Assembly: GCF_002900975.1 (NCBI RefSeq)
Contig: NZ_PJON01000002.1
Coordinates: 496,001 to 560,000 of the forward strand
Origin: Tabrizicola aquatica
GTDB lineage: Bacteria > Pseudomonadota > Alphaproteobacteria > Rhodobacterales > Rhodobacteraceae
Length of the DNA stretch: 64,000 nucleotides
Direction: 5' to 3'
Part shown: positions 44,740 to 52,549 of the stretch, in pieces
Layout: every line of letters begins with the position of its first letter
Numbering within the stretch: position 1 is the stretch's first letter
Translations under genes and position numbers: made by a program
Notes under the pieces: model-generated
Told to the model about the DNA's origin: nothing
Database searches by the model: none
What the model saw: the letters and a program-made list of their open reading frames with translations, nothing else

Positions 44740-46560
44740 ATGGACGACCGTTCAGGGGGCGATTGGACCGGGGCGCAGGTGCATCTGTTGGCGCGAACCG
44801 CAGGGGCAGAGTTCTGGGGTGTGCGACCAACCGGGCCGAACGAATGGAGTTTTGCGCTTTGGGCCCCGTCCTGTCCCGAAATCATGCTGGAGCTGGAGGG
44901 CGCGACCCTGCCGATGCAGCGGGGTGAGGATGGCGTCCATCGGCTGCGGGCGCGGGCACCCGAGGGGGCGGTCTATCGGTTCCGCGCCGGCGATCTGCGC
45001 TTTGCCGATCCTGCGTCGGTCCACCAATGGGGCGGGGTCGAGGGTCATTCCGTGCTGCGCGACCTGCGGCGGCTGGCGGATCGGTCCGCGCGACGTGTTC
45101 CAACGCCATTTGCGCGTCAGGTCATTGCCGAGGTTCATGTCGGTAGCTTCACCCCCGCCGGCACCTTCGCCGCCGCTGCCCGTGCGCCCGAGTTGCGCCG
45201 GTTGGCCGACCTGGGCGTCACCGCGATCGAGCTGATGCCGCTGGGCCAGTTCCCCGGCACGCGCGGCTGGGGCTATGACAGCGTGCTGCCCTATGCGCCG
45301 CAGGACAGCTATGGCGGCCCCGAGGATCTGGCCGGGCTGATCGACACCGCGCATGGCTTGGGTCTGTCGGTCTATCTGGACGTCGTGTTCAACCATTTCG
45401 GCCCGAAGGGGAATGTGCTGAGCAAGATCTGCCCCGAATTCTTTCGCGACGAGGAAAACGATTGGGGCCAGAAGATCGACTACACGCGCCCCGCGGTGCG
45501 CGCCTTCTTTCTGGACTGCGCACGGCACTGGCTGCGGGACTATCACTTTGACGGACTGCGCTTCGACGCGATCCACGAGATGGAGGATTTGTCCGCGCCA
45601 CCCATCGAGGAAGAGCTGCCGCGGACGTTGCGGGCCGAATTCCCCCACGTGCATCTGGTGGCCGAGGATTGCCGGAACGGCACCGCGCTGTATGAGCCGG
45701 CGCAAGGGTTGTACGATGCCAACTGGGACGACGACTATCACCACGCGCTGCATGTCCTGCTGACGGGTGAAAGCTTTGGCTATTACGCTGACTACACCCC
45801 GCAGCCGTTGCAGGATCTGGCGTTGGCCCTGCGTGATGGGCAGGCGATGCAGGGCCAGGTCCGCCCGGACGGCTGCACCGCCAAGGGACAACCGTCGGCC
45901 CATCTGCCCGCCAGTGCCTTCGTGAACTTCAACCTGAACCACGACCATGCCGGCAACCGGCCCCGGGGCGAGCGGCTGGTCAGCCTTGTGGGATCTGCGC
46001 GCGCGCAGGTGGCGCACGCGCTGTTGCTGACCGCGCCCTATGTGCCACTTCTGTTCATGGGCGAGGAATGTGGCTCTCGCGCGCCGTTTCCGTGGTTCGG
46101 CGACTATGGCGGCAGCGCGGCGCAGAAGATGCTGGAGGGGAGGCGCGAGCAGTTCGGCGATCTGCCGGGCGGTGGACGCGACATGCTGGACCCGTTCGAT
46201 CCGGCGACGGCCGGGCTGGCCCATCCCTATGCCGAGGCTGCGCCCGACCAGGACAGTTGGCTGAACCTGACGCAGCACCTGCTGGACCTGCGGCGGCGGG
46301 TCTTGCTGCCGTTGTTCGATTCGGGTCGGGCTGCCGCGACGCGGGTGGCGGTGATCGGCCCGCAGGCCCTGACCGTCGACTGGGTCTTTCACGCCGGTTG
46401 CCTGCGCGCGGTCGCCGGGTTCGGGGGCGCCGGGTTCGGGGCCGCCGGGACGAAGCCGGCAACGGCGGGCCCGGCCGGTGCTTCGCAGCCCCTGTGCCAG
46501 ATCGGGGATGGGGATGGCCCCTGGTTCAGGCTGTGGCTGACCGAGGCCGCGCCGTCATAG
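44740..46560 (+). CDS. treZ: Malto-oligosyltrehalose trehalohydrolase
   Basis: TreZ releases trehalose from the maltooligosyl-trehalose end. The 606-residue GH13 protein has an N-terminal beta-sandwich (about 20-100), then the barrel with HVGSFTPAGTF, GWGYDSVLPYAPQDSYGGPEDL, YLDVVFNHFGP, the nucleophile in FDGLRFDAIHEM (about 268-279), acid/base Glu in LVAEDCRNG, and NFNLNHDHAGNRPRG. Its partner TreY is not in this window, so trehalose would need a distant treY or another source. Its last six bases overlap the convergent kinase gene. Trehalose is a stress protectant, consistent with the island. Confidence 0.92.
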   Translation: MDDRSGGDWTGAQVHLLARTAGAEFWGVRPTGPNEWSFALWAPSCPEIMLELEGATLPMQRGEDGVHRLRARAPEGAVYRFRAGDLRFADPASVHQWGGVEGHSVLRDLRRLADRSARRVPTPFARQVIAEVHVGSFTPAGTFAAAARAPELRRLADLGVTAIELMPLGQFPGTRGWGYDSVLPYAPQDSYGGPEDLAGLIDTAHGLGLSVYLDVVFNHFGPKGNVLSKICPEFFRDEENDWGQKIDYTRPAVRAFFLDCARHWLRDYHFDGLRFDAIHEMEDLSAPPIEEELPRTLRAEFPHVHLVAEDCRNGTALYEPAQGLYDANWDDDYHHALHVLLTGESFGYYADYTPQPLQDLALALRDGQAMQGQVRPDGCTAKGQPSAHLPASAFVNFNLNHDHAGNRPRGERLVSLVGSARAQVAHALLLTAPYVPLLFMGEECGSRAPFPWFGDYGGSAAQKMLEGRREQFGDLPGGGRDMLDPFDPATAGLAHPYAEAAPDQDSWLNLTQHLLDLRRRVLLPLFDSGRAAATRVAVIGPQALTVDWVFHAGCLRAVAGFGGAGFGAAGTKPATAGPAGASQPLCQIGDGDGPWFRLWLTEAAPS

Positions 46561-47940
46561 CACCTGTTCCCGCACGGCGGCCATCGGTGCGGTGATGTCG
46601 CATTCCGCGCCATCTGGCTGCAGACGCAGGTCGACCTCGCCCTGCAATTCCGCCGCCAGCACGTCCAGGATGAGGACCGAGCCAAAGCCCTTGTGCTGTG
46701 TTCGGGCAACCGGTGGGCCGCCGCTTTCGCGCCAGTGCAGGACGAAGGTCTCGACCGGGGTTGCGTTCACGCTCCAGGTCACACGCACCTGACCGTCCGG
46801 CAGCGACAGCGCGCCGTATTTCAGCGCGTTCGTCGCCAGTTCGTGCAGGCCCAGGGTCAGAGCGACCGCCGCGCGCGACGAGAAACGCAGGTTGGGTCCG
46901 TCCTGGGTGATCTGGCCTTGCGGGAAGGGTGACAAAACGGCGGCGACCACGGCCTGAAGGTCCACCCCCTCGCTGGTGTCGCGGGTGATCAGGTCCTGCG
47001 CCCGGCCCAGGGCCAGGATGCGCTTTTCAAACGACTCATAGGCCGCGGTCCGCTCGCTGCCCAGCGTCTGGCGGGCAATGGCCTGGACGGTGGACAGGAT
47101 GTTCTTCACGCGATGCTTCATCTCGCCGACCAGCAGGCGATGCAGACGCTCCACGTCGTGGCTGGCGGTGCCGTCGCGGGCGATATGGGCTGCGCCGATG
47201 ATCTGGCCCTGGGGGTCAAGGACCGGCGATACCGCCAGCGACACATGCACGACGCTGCCATCCTTGCGCCAGCGGACCACGTTGCGCGAGGGTTGCCGCT
47301 GCCCGCGCAGCACAAGGTCAAGCGCGGTGCGATCCTCGTCGGGGCGGCGGGAAAGCATCCAGACGGGCTGGCCCAGCACCTCGTCGGCGTCGTAGCCATA
47401 CAGCCGCCGCGCCCCACCGTTCCAGCTGACGATGCGCAGATCCCGGTCCACCGACAGGATCGCATCATCGGCCGAGGCCACGATGGCGGCAAAGCGGCCG
47501 GGATCGTCCAGCCCGTCAGACGCGGGGGAAGGGGTCATTATGATCAGGATCCCGCGCAGCAGGTCGTCGGGACAGCGCAGGGGCACGGCCAAGACATCGT
47601 GCGGCGATCCGCCCAACAGCAGGGCACGCGCCCCACGCTGAGTGGGATCGGTTTGCACGGCCTGCACCAGCGACTGCAACGCCTGCAACTGGGGCATGTC
47701 ACGCAGCCGCAGCCGCCCAAGGTCGCGGTGCGAGGCGCCGTCCACCAGACGCTTCCAGGCCGCATTCCATAAAAGGACATGCTCGGGTCCGGCAAGCAGC
47801 AGCATCGGCGCATCGCTGGCCAGAATGGTGCTGAAGGCCGCCGCAAGGCAGGGCGGCCACTCCTCTCGGGGTCCAAGCGCCGTTGTCGACCAATCCACGT
47901 CCGGGATCAGCCGCCGTACCCCCACATCTGTCGCCGTCAC
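46555..47940 (-). CDS. HWE-family sensor histidine kinase with PAS domains
   Basis: A 461-residue soluble kinase: two PAS-like sensor regions (about 25-140 and 150-260; DAILSVDRDLRIVSWNGGARRLYGYDADEVLG, quoted over two pieces DAILSVDRDLRIV and LYGYDADEVLG), then the HWE transmitter. The phosphorylated His is H276 in EMKHRVKN; HELATNALKYGAL is the N-box and LHWRESGGPPV contains the WxE that names the family. HWE kinases are the usual inputs to PhyR-NepR-EcfG. An EcfG-type promoter lies at 48010-48034 and nepR-like is the next gene upstream on the same strand. Confidence 0.92.
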   Translation of the reverse strand: MTATDVGVRRLIPDVDWSTTALGPREEWPPCLAAAFSTILASDAPMLLLAGPEHVLLWNAAWKRLVDGASHRDLGRLRLRDMPQLQALQSLVQAVQTDPTQRGARALLLGGSPHDVLAVPLRCPDDLLRGILIIMTPSPASDGLDDPGRFAAIVASADDAILSVDRDLRIVSWNGGARRLYGYDADEVLGQPVWMLSRRPDEDRTALDLVLRGQRQPSRNVVRWRKDGSVVHVSLAVSPVLDPQGQIIGAAHIARDGTASHDVERLHRLLVGEMKHRVKNILSTVQAIARQTLGSERTAAYESFEKRILALGRAQDLITRDTSEGVDLQAVVAAVLSPFPQGQITQDGPNLRFSSRAAVALTLGLHELATNALKYGALSLPDGQVRVTWSVNATPVETFVLHWRESGGPPVARTQHKGFGSVLILDVLAAELQGEVDLRLQPDGAECDITAPMAAVREQVL

Positions 47941-48009
47941 GCCCGCCCCCGAAAAATCGTGCTAATGCCGGGCGCCAGCCATCAACAGAAAGCGCCCCCA
48001 TCGGGTGTC

Positions 48010-48034
48010 AACCGGCAGATCACGAAATTGTTCC
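48010..48034 (-). promoter_or_regulatory. EcfG-type promoter for the HWE kinase gene
   Basis: Minus strand: GGAAC (48034-48030), 16-base spacer, GGTT (48013-48010), 70 bases before the kinase ATG and just after the nepR-like stop. It suggests feedback of the stress sigma factor on its own sensor. Confidence 0.8.
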
Positions 48035-48055
48035 CGGAAATCGTGCGGGGGGCAG

Positions 48056-48223
48056 TTATTCGCCCTTGGCCGACCGGGCGCGGGCCAGTGCCTCTTGCAG
48101 TTGCAGGCTAAGTTCGCGGAGGCGGTCACTGACCGGCTGCTGGCGGATTTCGTCGACCAGTTGCTGCAGCGTGGCCGACATCTCGCCATCCAGAACACCC
48201 AGCGGGCCCTTGCCGTCTTCCAT
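48056..48223 (-). CDS. nepR: NepR-like anti-sigma factor (55 residues)
   Basis: A short ORF with GGGGAG at good spacing. The core LQQLVDEIRQQPVSDRLREL matches the two-helix NepR pattern of the form L..LYDEI..EPVPDRF.DLL, followed by a Gln/Ala-rich helix. NepR binds EcfG and blocks it until phosphorylated PhyR takes NepR away. Its neighbours (HWE kinase downstream, EcfG 5 kb away, sigma-2-like receiver 6 kb away) are the other members of this system. Short length and a Ser instead of the usual Pro in the PVPDR motif lower certainty. Confidence 0.7.
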   Translation of the reverse strand: MEDGKGPLGVLDGEMSATLQQLVDEIRQQPVSDRLRELSLQLQEALARARSAKGE

Positions 48224-48343
48224 CTTCACTCCCCCGCAAGGTGGGAGGACCGCAGTTTCTGACCCTCCAGTTTATCGATACGCGGCTTCACGCCGAATGG
48301 ATCACCTGAGCCGGTCAGTTTCCGGTGCCGGGGCATTCCTCGG

Positions 48344-48369
48344 GGAACAATGCCCCGCGCGGCACGGTT
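48344..48369 (+). promoter_or_regulatory. EcfG-type promoter for the large RGG/SDD repeat protein
   Basis: GGAAC (48344-48348), 17-base spacer, GGTT (48366-48369), 28 bases before the ATG at 48397. The spacer and flanks resemble the katE promoter. 48224-48343 holds no gene. Confidence 0.85.
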
Positions 48370-48396
48370 CAACTGCCTCCAAGAGGGAGGAACCGC

Positions 48397-50310
48397 ATGG
48401 CCCGCACGACCACATCCAGTCCACAATCCTCCACCCCGTCGGACGGCGAAACGGGGGATAAATCCACCACGACCGAGAGCAAATCCCAGGGACGCGCCGA
48501 CCAGGGCAAGGCGCAAGGCATGCCTGCCGGTGGCAGCGAAGGCTCGCAGTCCCAGGGCGGCCAGCCGCAGGATCCGCTGCGCCTTTTGCGCAGCCAGCGC
48601 GAGACGGTGCGCCAGCTTCTGGACCGCGGGGTCCAGGCTGAAGCGCAGTCCACCACCCGTCTGGCGGAAGCCTGGGAATTGCTGACCCGGATGCAGGGCC
48701 GCATCGACGACACCGTCTTTGCGCTGGGCGAAGCGGGCGGCGGGCAGGGGCAGACCTCGGAGCGCAGCCTCGCCGAAGGCGCGTTGCAGATGGATTGTGT
48801 CGCTCTCCTGTTGCGCCCGTCGCCGTCGATGGGCCGAGAGATCGAACGTGCCCGGCTTGGCCTGGCATCGCGTTGGGCGAAGGAACTTTTCCAGCGCGCC
48901 GAGGCGGTCGAAGGGCCGTTTCTGGCGAAGGCCAGGGCCGAGGGCATCAAGCCGGACAGCCTGGGACGGCAGTTGGCTGCCTGCAAGACCGCGTGGGAGG
49001 CAAACCCCCACGCTCGACAGCCGCGCTTGCGGCATTTCATGGCAATCGAGGAGGATAGAATGCCAAGAAACTCAAACACCCCCGAACGTGACGACCGTGG
49101 TCGGTTCATGAGTGACGATGAGCGTGGCGGCGGTGGCAGCCGTGGCCGCAGCTCTGGCTCTGGCTCTGGCCGTTATGACTATGATGACCGGGGCGGCAGC
49201 TCCAGCCGGGGTCGCAGCTCCAGCCGGTACGAGGACGATGACCGGCGGTCGTCGCGCGGCCGCAATGACGACGACGACCGGGGTTGGTTCGGAGACAGCC
49301 AGGGCCACGCCGAAGCGGCCCGCCTGGGCTGGGAACGCCGCAGGGCTTATGACGACCGCGACGGTGGCCGCAGCTCGCGCAGCGGGAGCGGCCGTGGCTC
49401 GGACGACCGTGAGCGTGATGAGTATGGCCGGTTCATGAGTGACGACGACCGCCGAGGTTCGTCGCGCGGCGGTAGCAGCCGGGGTGGGCGTAACGGCTCG
49501 GACGACCGGGAGTTGGACGAATACGGCCGGTTCATGAGTGACGACGACGACCGCCGGGGTTCTTCGCGCGGCGGTAGCAGCGCCCGTGGCCGTGGCTCGG
49601 ACGACCGTGAGCGGGACGAGTATGGGCGGTTCATGAGTGACGACGACGACCGCCGGGGTTCTTCGCGCGGCGGTGGCAGCGCCCGTGGCCGTGGCTCGGA
49701 CGACCGTGAACGGGATGAATATGGCCGCTTCGTCAGTGACGACGACGACCGCCGGGGTTCTTCGCGCGGCGGTAGCAGCGCCCGTGGCCGTGGCTCGGAC
49801 GACCGTGAGCGGGATGAATATGGCCGCTTCGTCAGTGACGACGACGACCGCCGGGGTTCTTCGCGCGGCGGCAGCAGCGCCCGTGGCCGTGGCTCGGACG
49901 ACCGTGAACGGGATGAATATGGCCGCTTCGTCAGTGACGACGACGACCGTCGCGGCTCGTCGCGCGGCGGCAGCAGCGCCCGGGGCCGTGGCTCGGACGA
50001 CCGTGAACGGGATGAATATGGCCGCTTCGTCAGTGACGACGACGACCGCCGGGGTTCTTCGCGCGGCGGCAGCAGCGCCCGGGGCCGTGGCTCGGACGAC
50101 CGTGAACGGGATGAATATGGCCGCTTCGTCAGTGACGACGACGACCGCCGGGGTTCGTCGCGCGGCGGTGGCGGTGGTCGGGGCGATGACCGCAACCAGG
50201 GTGGCTGGTTCGGTGACCGCGAAGGTCATGCCGAAGCGGCCCGCCGTGGCTGGGAACGTCGCGACGACGACGACCGGCGCGGCAGCTCGCGATCGTCGTC
50301 GCGCCGCTAA
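48397..50310 (+). CDS. Low-complexity repeat protein with KGG-like segments; possible two-part gene
   Basis: A 637-residue protein. Residues 1-60 are Ser/Thr/Gln-rich, 65-220 form a helical domain (RLLRSQRETVRQLLDRGVQ...; not recognised), and 222-637 are Arg/Ser/Gly/Asp-rich. The tail holds eight 33-residue repeats of GSDDRERDEYGRFVSDDDDR-RGSSRGGSSARGR (99 bp in DNA) and two copies of a WFGD-x-GHAEAARxGWERR segment like the KGG-repeat stress proteins. An in-frame ATG at 49060 has its own AGGAGGATAGA site, so the repeat part could also be made alone. Charged, disordered, probably nucleic-acid-binding; driven by an EcfG-type promoter. Confidence 0.75.
   Translation: MARTTTSSPQSSTPSDGETGDKSTTTESKSQGRADQGKAQGMPAGGSEGSQSQGGQPQDPLRLLRSQRETVRQLLDRGVQAEAQSTTRLAEAWELLTRMQGRIDDTVFALGEAGGGQGQTSERSLAEGALQMDCVALLLRPSPSMGREIERARLGLASRWAKELFQRAEAVEGPFLAKARAEGIKPDSLGRQLAACKTAWEANPHARQPRLRHFMAIEEDRMPRNSNTPERDDRGRFMSDDERGGGGSRGRSSGSGSGRYDYDDRGGSSSRGRSSSRYEDDDRRSSRGRNDDDDRGWFGDSQGHAEAARLGWERRRAYDDRDGGRSSRSGSGRGSDDRERDEYGRFMSDDDRRGSSRGGSSRGGRNGSDDRELDEYGRFMSDDDDRRGSSRGGSSARGRGSDDRERDEYGRFMSDDDDRRGSSRGGGSARGRGSDDRERDEYGRFVSDDDDRRGSSRGGSSARGRGSDDRERDEYGRFVSDDDDRRGSSRGGSSARGRGSDDRERDEYGRFVSDDDDRRGSSRGGSSARGRGSDDRERDEYGRFVSDDDDRRGSSRGGSSARGRGSDDRERDEYGRFVSDDDDRRGSSRGGGGGRGDDRNQGGWFGDREGHAEAARRGWERRDDDDRRGSSRSSSRR
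49396..50169 (+). repeat. 99-bp coding tandem repeat (7 full units plus a partial eighth)
   Basis: Units start every 99 bases at 49396, 49495, 49594, 49693, 49792, 49891, 49990 and 50089. Units 4-8 are nearly identical at DNA level, indicating recent duplication; units 1-3 carry Met in place of Val and other changes. All keep the reading frame. It is not a CRISPR array. Confidence 0.95.
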
Positions 50311-50324
50311 GGCGATCAACCTTG

Positions 50325-50362
50325 CCGGGCCGCCGCACTCGGGTGGCGGCCCGGTTTCTTTT
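50325..50362 (+). terminator. Terminator after the repeat-protein gene
   Basis: CCGGGCCGCC pairs with GGCGGCCCGG (50325-50354), followed by TTTCTTTT. Confidence 0.9.
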
Positions 50363-50381
50363 GACCGGACGGGAAATCATA

Positions 50382-50888
50382 ATGGAACAGATGCGCGAGA
50401 CTTACATCGGCTGGCTGCGCGATGCCCATGCCATGGAGGAACAGGCCCTGACCATGATGCAGGGGATGGTCAACCGGCTGGAGCACTATCCCCAACTGCG
50501 GGCGCGGATCGAGCAGCACATCGCCGAGACCGAGGGCCAGGAAAGCGAGTTGCGGCGGCTGCTGGACGGCTATGGCGAGTCTGCCTCCATGGTGAAGGAC
50601 GCCATGGGCAAGCTGACGGCCGTGGGCCAGGCGATGAGCGGGATGTTCGCCTCGGACGAGGTGGTGAAGGGTTCGCTGGCGAGCTACACCTTCGAGCATA
50701 TGGAGATCGCATCCTACCGCATTCTGATCGCGGCGGCGGGGCTGCTCAGCGATACCCAGGCCGTCGAGGTGTTCCGGCGCTGTCTGGCCGAGGAAGAGGC
50801 GATGGCGGATTGGCTGGCCAACCACTCGGGCGAGATTACCCGCCAGTTCCTGACCCGCAAGGAAATGGACATGCCGGCCGGCCGCTAA
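50382..50888 (+). CDS. Ferritin-like DUF892 (YciE/YciF) family protein
   Basis: A 168-residue four-helix-bundle protein: YIGWLRDAHAMEEQALTMM, LRARIEQHIAETEGQESEL, GSLASYTFEHMEIASYRILI and CLAEEEAMADWLANH carry the regularly spaced Glu/His of a ferritin-like metal site. Members are induced by stress in enterobacteria and may protect against oxidative damage. The ATG at 50382 (MEQMRETYIG) comes 20 bases after the terminator of the preceding gene; a read-through or a promoter within 50311-50381 must express it. Confidence 0.85.
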   Translation: MEQMRETYIGWLRDAHAMEEQALTMMQGMVNRLEHYPQLRARIEQHIAETEGQESELRRLLDGYGESASMVKDAMGKLTAVGQAMSGMFASDEVVKGSLASYTFEHMEIASYRILIAAAGLLSDTQAVEVFRRCLAEEEAMADWLANHSGEITRQFLTRKEMDMPAGR

Positions 50889-50912
50889 GGCTGCGCGCGT
50901 TGGCCAAAGGAG

Positions 50913-50950
50913 ACGGCCCGGCCCCTGAAGGGTGCCGGGCCGTTTTGTTG
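50913..50950 (+). terminator. Terminator after the DUF892 gene
   Basis: ACGGCCCGG pairs with CCGGGCCGT across a 13-base loop (50913-50943), then TTTGTTG. Confidence 0.9.
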
Positions 50951-50962
50951 TGTGGGCGTAGT

Positions 50963-51313
50963 CTACGGAACCGGGGTGGCCGCAGGGGCCGCCGGGTCGG
51001 TGGTCGTGCCCGTTCCGGTGGTCGCTTCGGTGCCGGTGCCGGCCGTGGTGCCGCCAGTCGCGGTGCCGGTATCGGCGGTGCCGGCCGTGCCGGAGGTTGC
51101 CGCTGGTTCGCCCGCCCCGTCGGCTGCGGGTTCGGCTGCGGTCGTAGCCGGGTCGGGGGTCCGGTCAAAGCTGACCGCAAGGATCACCACGATGATGGCC
51201 GCCAGTACGGCAAACACCAGCCACATGCTGGTCTGCCGGGTGCGGACGCCAGTGGGGCGACCGGCGTCGGTCCGGCCCGTGGTGCCATCATGAGGGGGTG
51301 GAGGGTTATGCAT
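50963..51313 (-). CDS. Single-pass membrane protein with Thr/Ala/Gly-rich tail
   Basis: A 116-residue protein: short cytosolic Pro/Arg-rich start (MHNPPPPHDGTTGRTD), one membrane helix (MWLVFAVLAAIIVVILAVSF, about 36-55) and a low-complexity periplasmic tail of Thr/Ala/Gly (TGTATGGTTAGTGTEATTG, quoted in part). AAGGA precedes the ATG. An EcfG-type promoter at 51354-51378 drives it. The tail composition resembles the insert of the PRC-barrel protein at 58.7 kb. Function unknown. Confidence 0.75.
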   Translation of the reverse strand: MHNPPPPHDGTTGRTDAGRPTGVRTRQTSMWLVFAVLAAIIVVILAVSFDRTPDPATTAAEPAADGAGEPAATSGTAGTADTGTATGGTTAGTGTEATTGTGTTTDPAAPAATPVP

Positions 51314-51353
51314 GCCTGGTCCTTTCGCGTTGCAGGGACGGTCACGCCCCCAC

Positions 51354-51378
51354 AACCCGCCAGCGGCAGCATTGTTCC
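51354..51378 (-). promoter_or_regulatory. EcfG-type promoter for the membrane-tail protein
   Basis: Minus strand: GGAAC (51378-51374), 16-base spacer, GGTT (51357-51354), located right behind the SDR gene stop and 41 bases before the ATG at 51313. Confidence 0.85.
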
Positions 51379-51396
51379 GGCTTCCCCACCAGCGCC

Positions 51397-52254
51397 CTAG
51401 AGCAGCGGCTTCCCGCCGGTCACGGCGATGGTCGCGCCCGAGACATAGCTGGACATGGGTTCCGCCAGCATCACATAGGCCGAGGCCAGTTCCACCGGCT
51501 GGGCCGGGCGCTTCATCGGATAGTCCTCGCCAAAATGCGCGACCTTCTCGGCGGGCATCGAGGCGGGGATCAACGGGGTCCAGACCGGACCGGGCGCGAC
51601 GCAGTTCACCCGGATCCCGCGTTCGGCCAGCATCTGCGCCAGCCCGGCGGTAAAGTTCTGGATCGCGCCCTTCGTCGTGGCATAGGCCAGAAGCGAGGGG
51701 TTCGGCTTGTCGGCATTGATCGAGGTCGTGTTGATGACCGAGCTGCCCGGCCGCATGCTGGGCACCGCCGCCTTTACCAGGTGGAAGATCGCGTGGATGT
51801 TCACGGCAAAGGTCTTGTCCCATTCTTGGGCAGTCAGATCCTCAAGCTTTTCGCAAACGGTCTGGTGGGCGGCATTGTTGACCAGGATGTCGATGCGGCC
51901 CCATTCCTGCACCGTCCGTTCGATCACCATGCGGCAAGCGTCGGGGTCGGACAGGTCGGCCTCCAGCTTCAGGCAGCTTTGGCCGGCGTTCTCGACCATG
52001 CGGGCGGTGTCGGCGGCGTCCTCGGTCTCCGACAGGTAGCACAGCGCGATGTCCGCGCCTTCACGGGCGTAGGCGATGGCGACGGCCCGGCCGATGCCGC
52101 TGTCGGCCCCGGTGATCAGGGCGACCTTGCCTTGCAGCCGACCCGCTCCGCGCCACGAGGTCTCGCCATGGTCGGGGCGGGGCTGCATGGGGATGAAGCT
52201 GCCGGGAAGCTCTTGCGTCTGCGGGGGAAACGGGGGTTTGGGATAGTCGGTCAT
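51397..52254 (-). CDS. Short-chain dehydrogenase/reductase (YhdG/GSP39-like)
   Basis: A 285-residue classical-type SDR with a N-terminal extension of ~40 residues (MTDYPKPPFPPQTQELPGSF). Cofactor loop ALITGADSGIGRAVAIA, NNAAH, active-site Ser region INTTSINADKPNPSLLAYATTKGA (Tyr/Lys in YATTK) and the closing CVAPGPVWTPLIP. This long-N-terminus group (E. coli YghA, Bacillus general stress protein 39) is a stress-induced aldehyde/ketone reductase family. It is co-transcribed with the 55-residue gene just upstream from the promoter 52459-52483. Confidence 0.9.
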   Translation of the reverse strand: MTDYPKPPFPPQTQELPGSFIPMQPRPDHGETSWRGAGRLQGKVALITGADSGIGRAVAIAYAREGADIALCYLSETEDAADTARMVENAGQSCLKLEADLSDPDACRMVIERTVQEWGRIDILVNNAAHQTVCEKLEDLTAQEWDKTFAVNIHAIFHLVKAAVPSMRPGSSVINTTSINADKPNPSLLAYATTKGAIQNFTAGLAQMLAERGIRVNCVAPGPVWTPLIPASMPAEKVAHFGEDYPMKRPAQPVELASAYVMLAEPMSSYVSGATIAVTGGKPLL

Positions 52255-52255
52255 G

Positions 52256-52423
52256 TCAGTCCTCCTGCGGCGATCCGCCGGGCTGCTTGCGGTTGGTGTC
52301 CGGGCGGTGGTCAGGGTCCACGCGGTGCTGGCCGGCCGGGTCGATCTGTTGCTGACGCTGGTCGATCACGTTCGGCGCGGGACGGCGCAGGTCCTCGTTC
52401 TTCGGGATGTCGGTCTTGGTCAT
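52256..52423 (-). CDS. 55-residue hydrophilic protein upstream of the SDR gene
   Basis: MTKTDIPKNEDLRRPAPNVI then a Gln/Asp/His/Pro-rich stretch ending PGGSPQED: a small, probably disordered protein. GGAGG precedes the ATG and the stop lies one base before the SDR start, so it is translated as the first cistron of that operon. Not recognised. Confidence 0.75.
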   Translation of the reverse strand: MTKTDIPKNEDLRRPAPNVIDQRQQQIDPAGQHRVDPDHRPDTNRKQPGGSPQED

Positions 52424-52458
52424 TCGGGTCAGCCTCCTTCGGGCGGGTTGGAGCGACC

Positions 52459-52483
52459 AACCCTGCGTCTGGGGCTTTGTTCC
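52459..52483 (-). promoter_or_regulatory. EcfG-type promoter for the 55-aa/SDR operon
   Basis: Minus strand: GGAAC (52483-52479), 16-base spacer, GGTT (52462-52459). Confidence 0.85.
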
Positions 52484-52495
52484 CGGGGGCGGCGC

Positions 52496-52520
52496 GGAAC
52501 AAACCCGCCCCTTGCCTGTT
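52496..52520 (+). promoter_or_regulatory. EcfG-type promoter for the DUF2934 gene
   Basis: GGAAC (52496-52500), 16-base spacer, TGTT (52517-52520), 30 bases before the ATG at 52550. Divergent from 52459-52483. Confidence 0.7.
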
Positions 52521-52549
52521 GCCGGCTTTCGTAGCGAACGGAGGATCAG

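Noticed and set aside
49396-50169. CRISPR array
   Set aside because: The repeats are contiguous 99-bp coding units without unique spacers and keep the reading frame.
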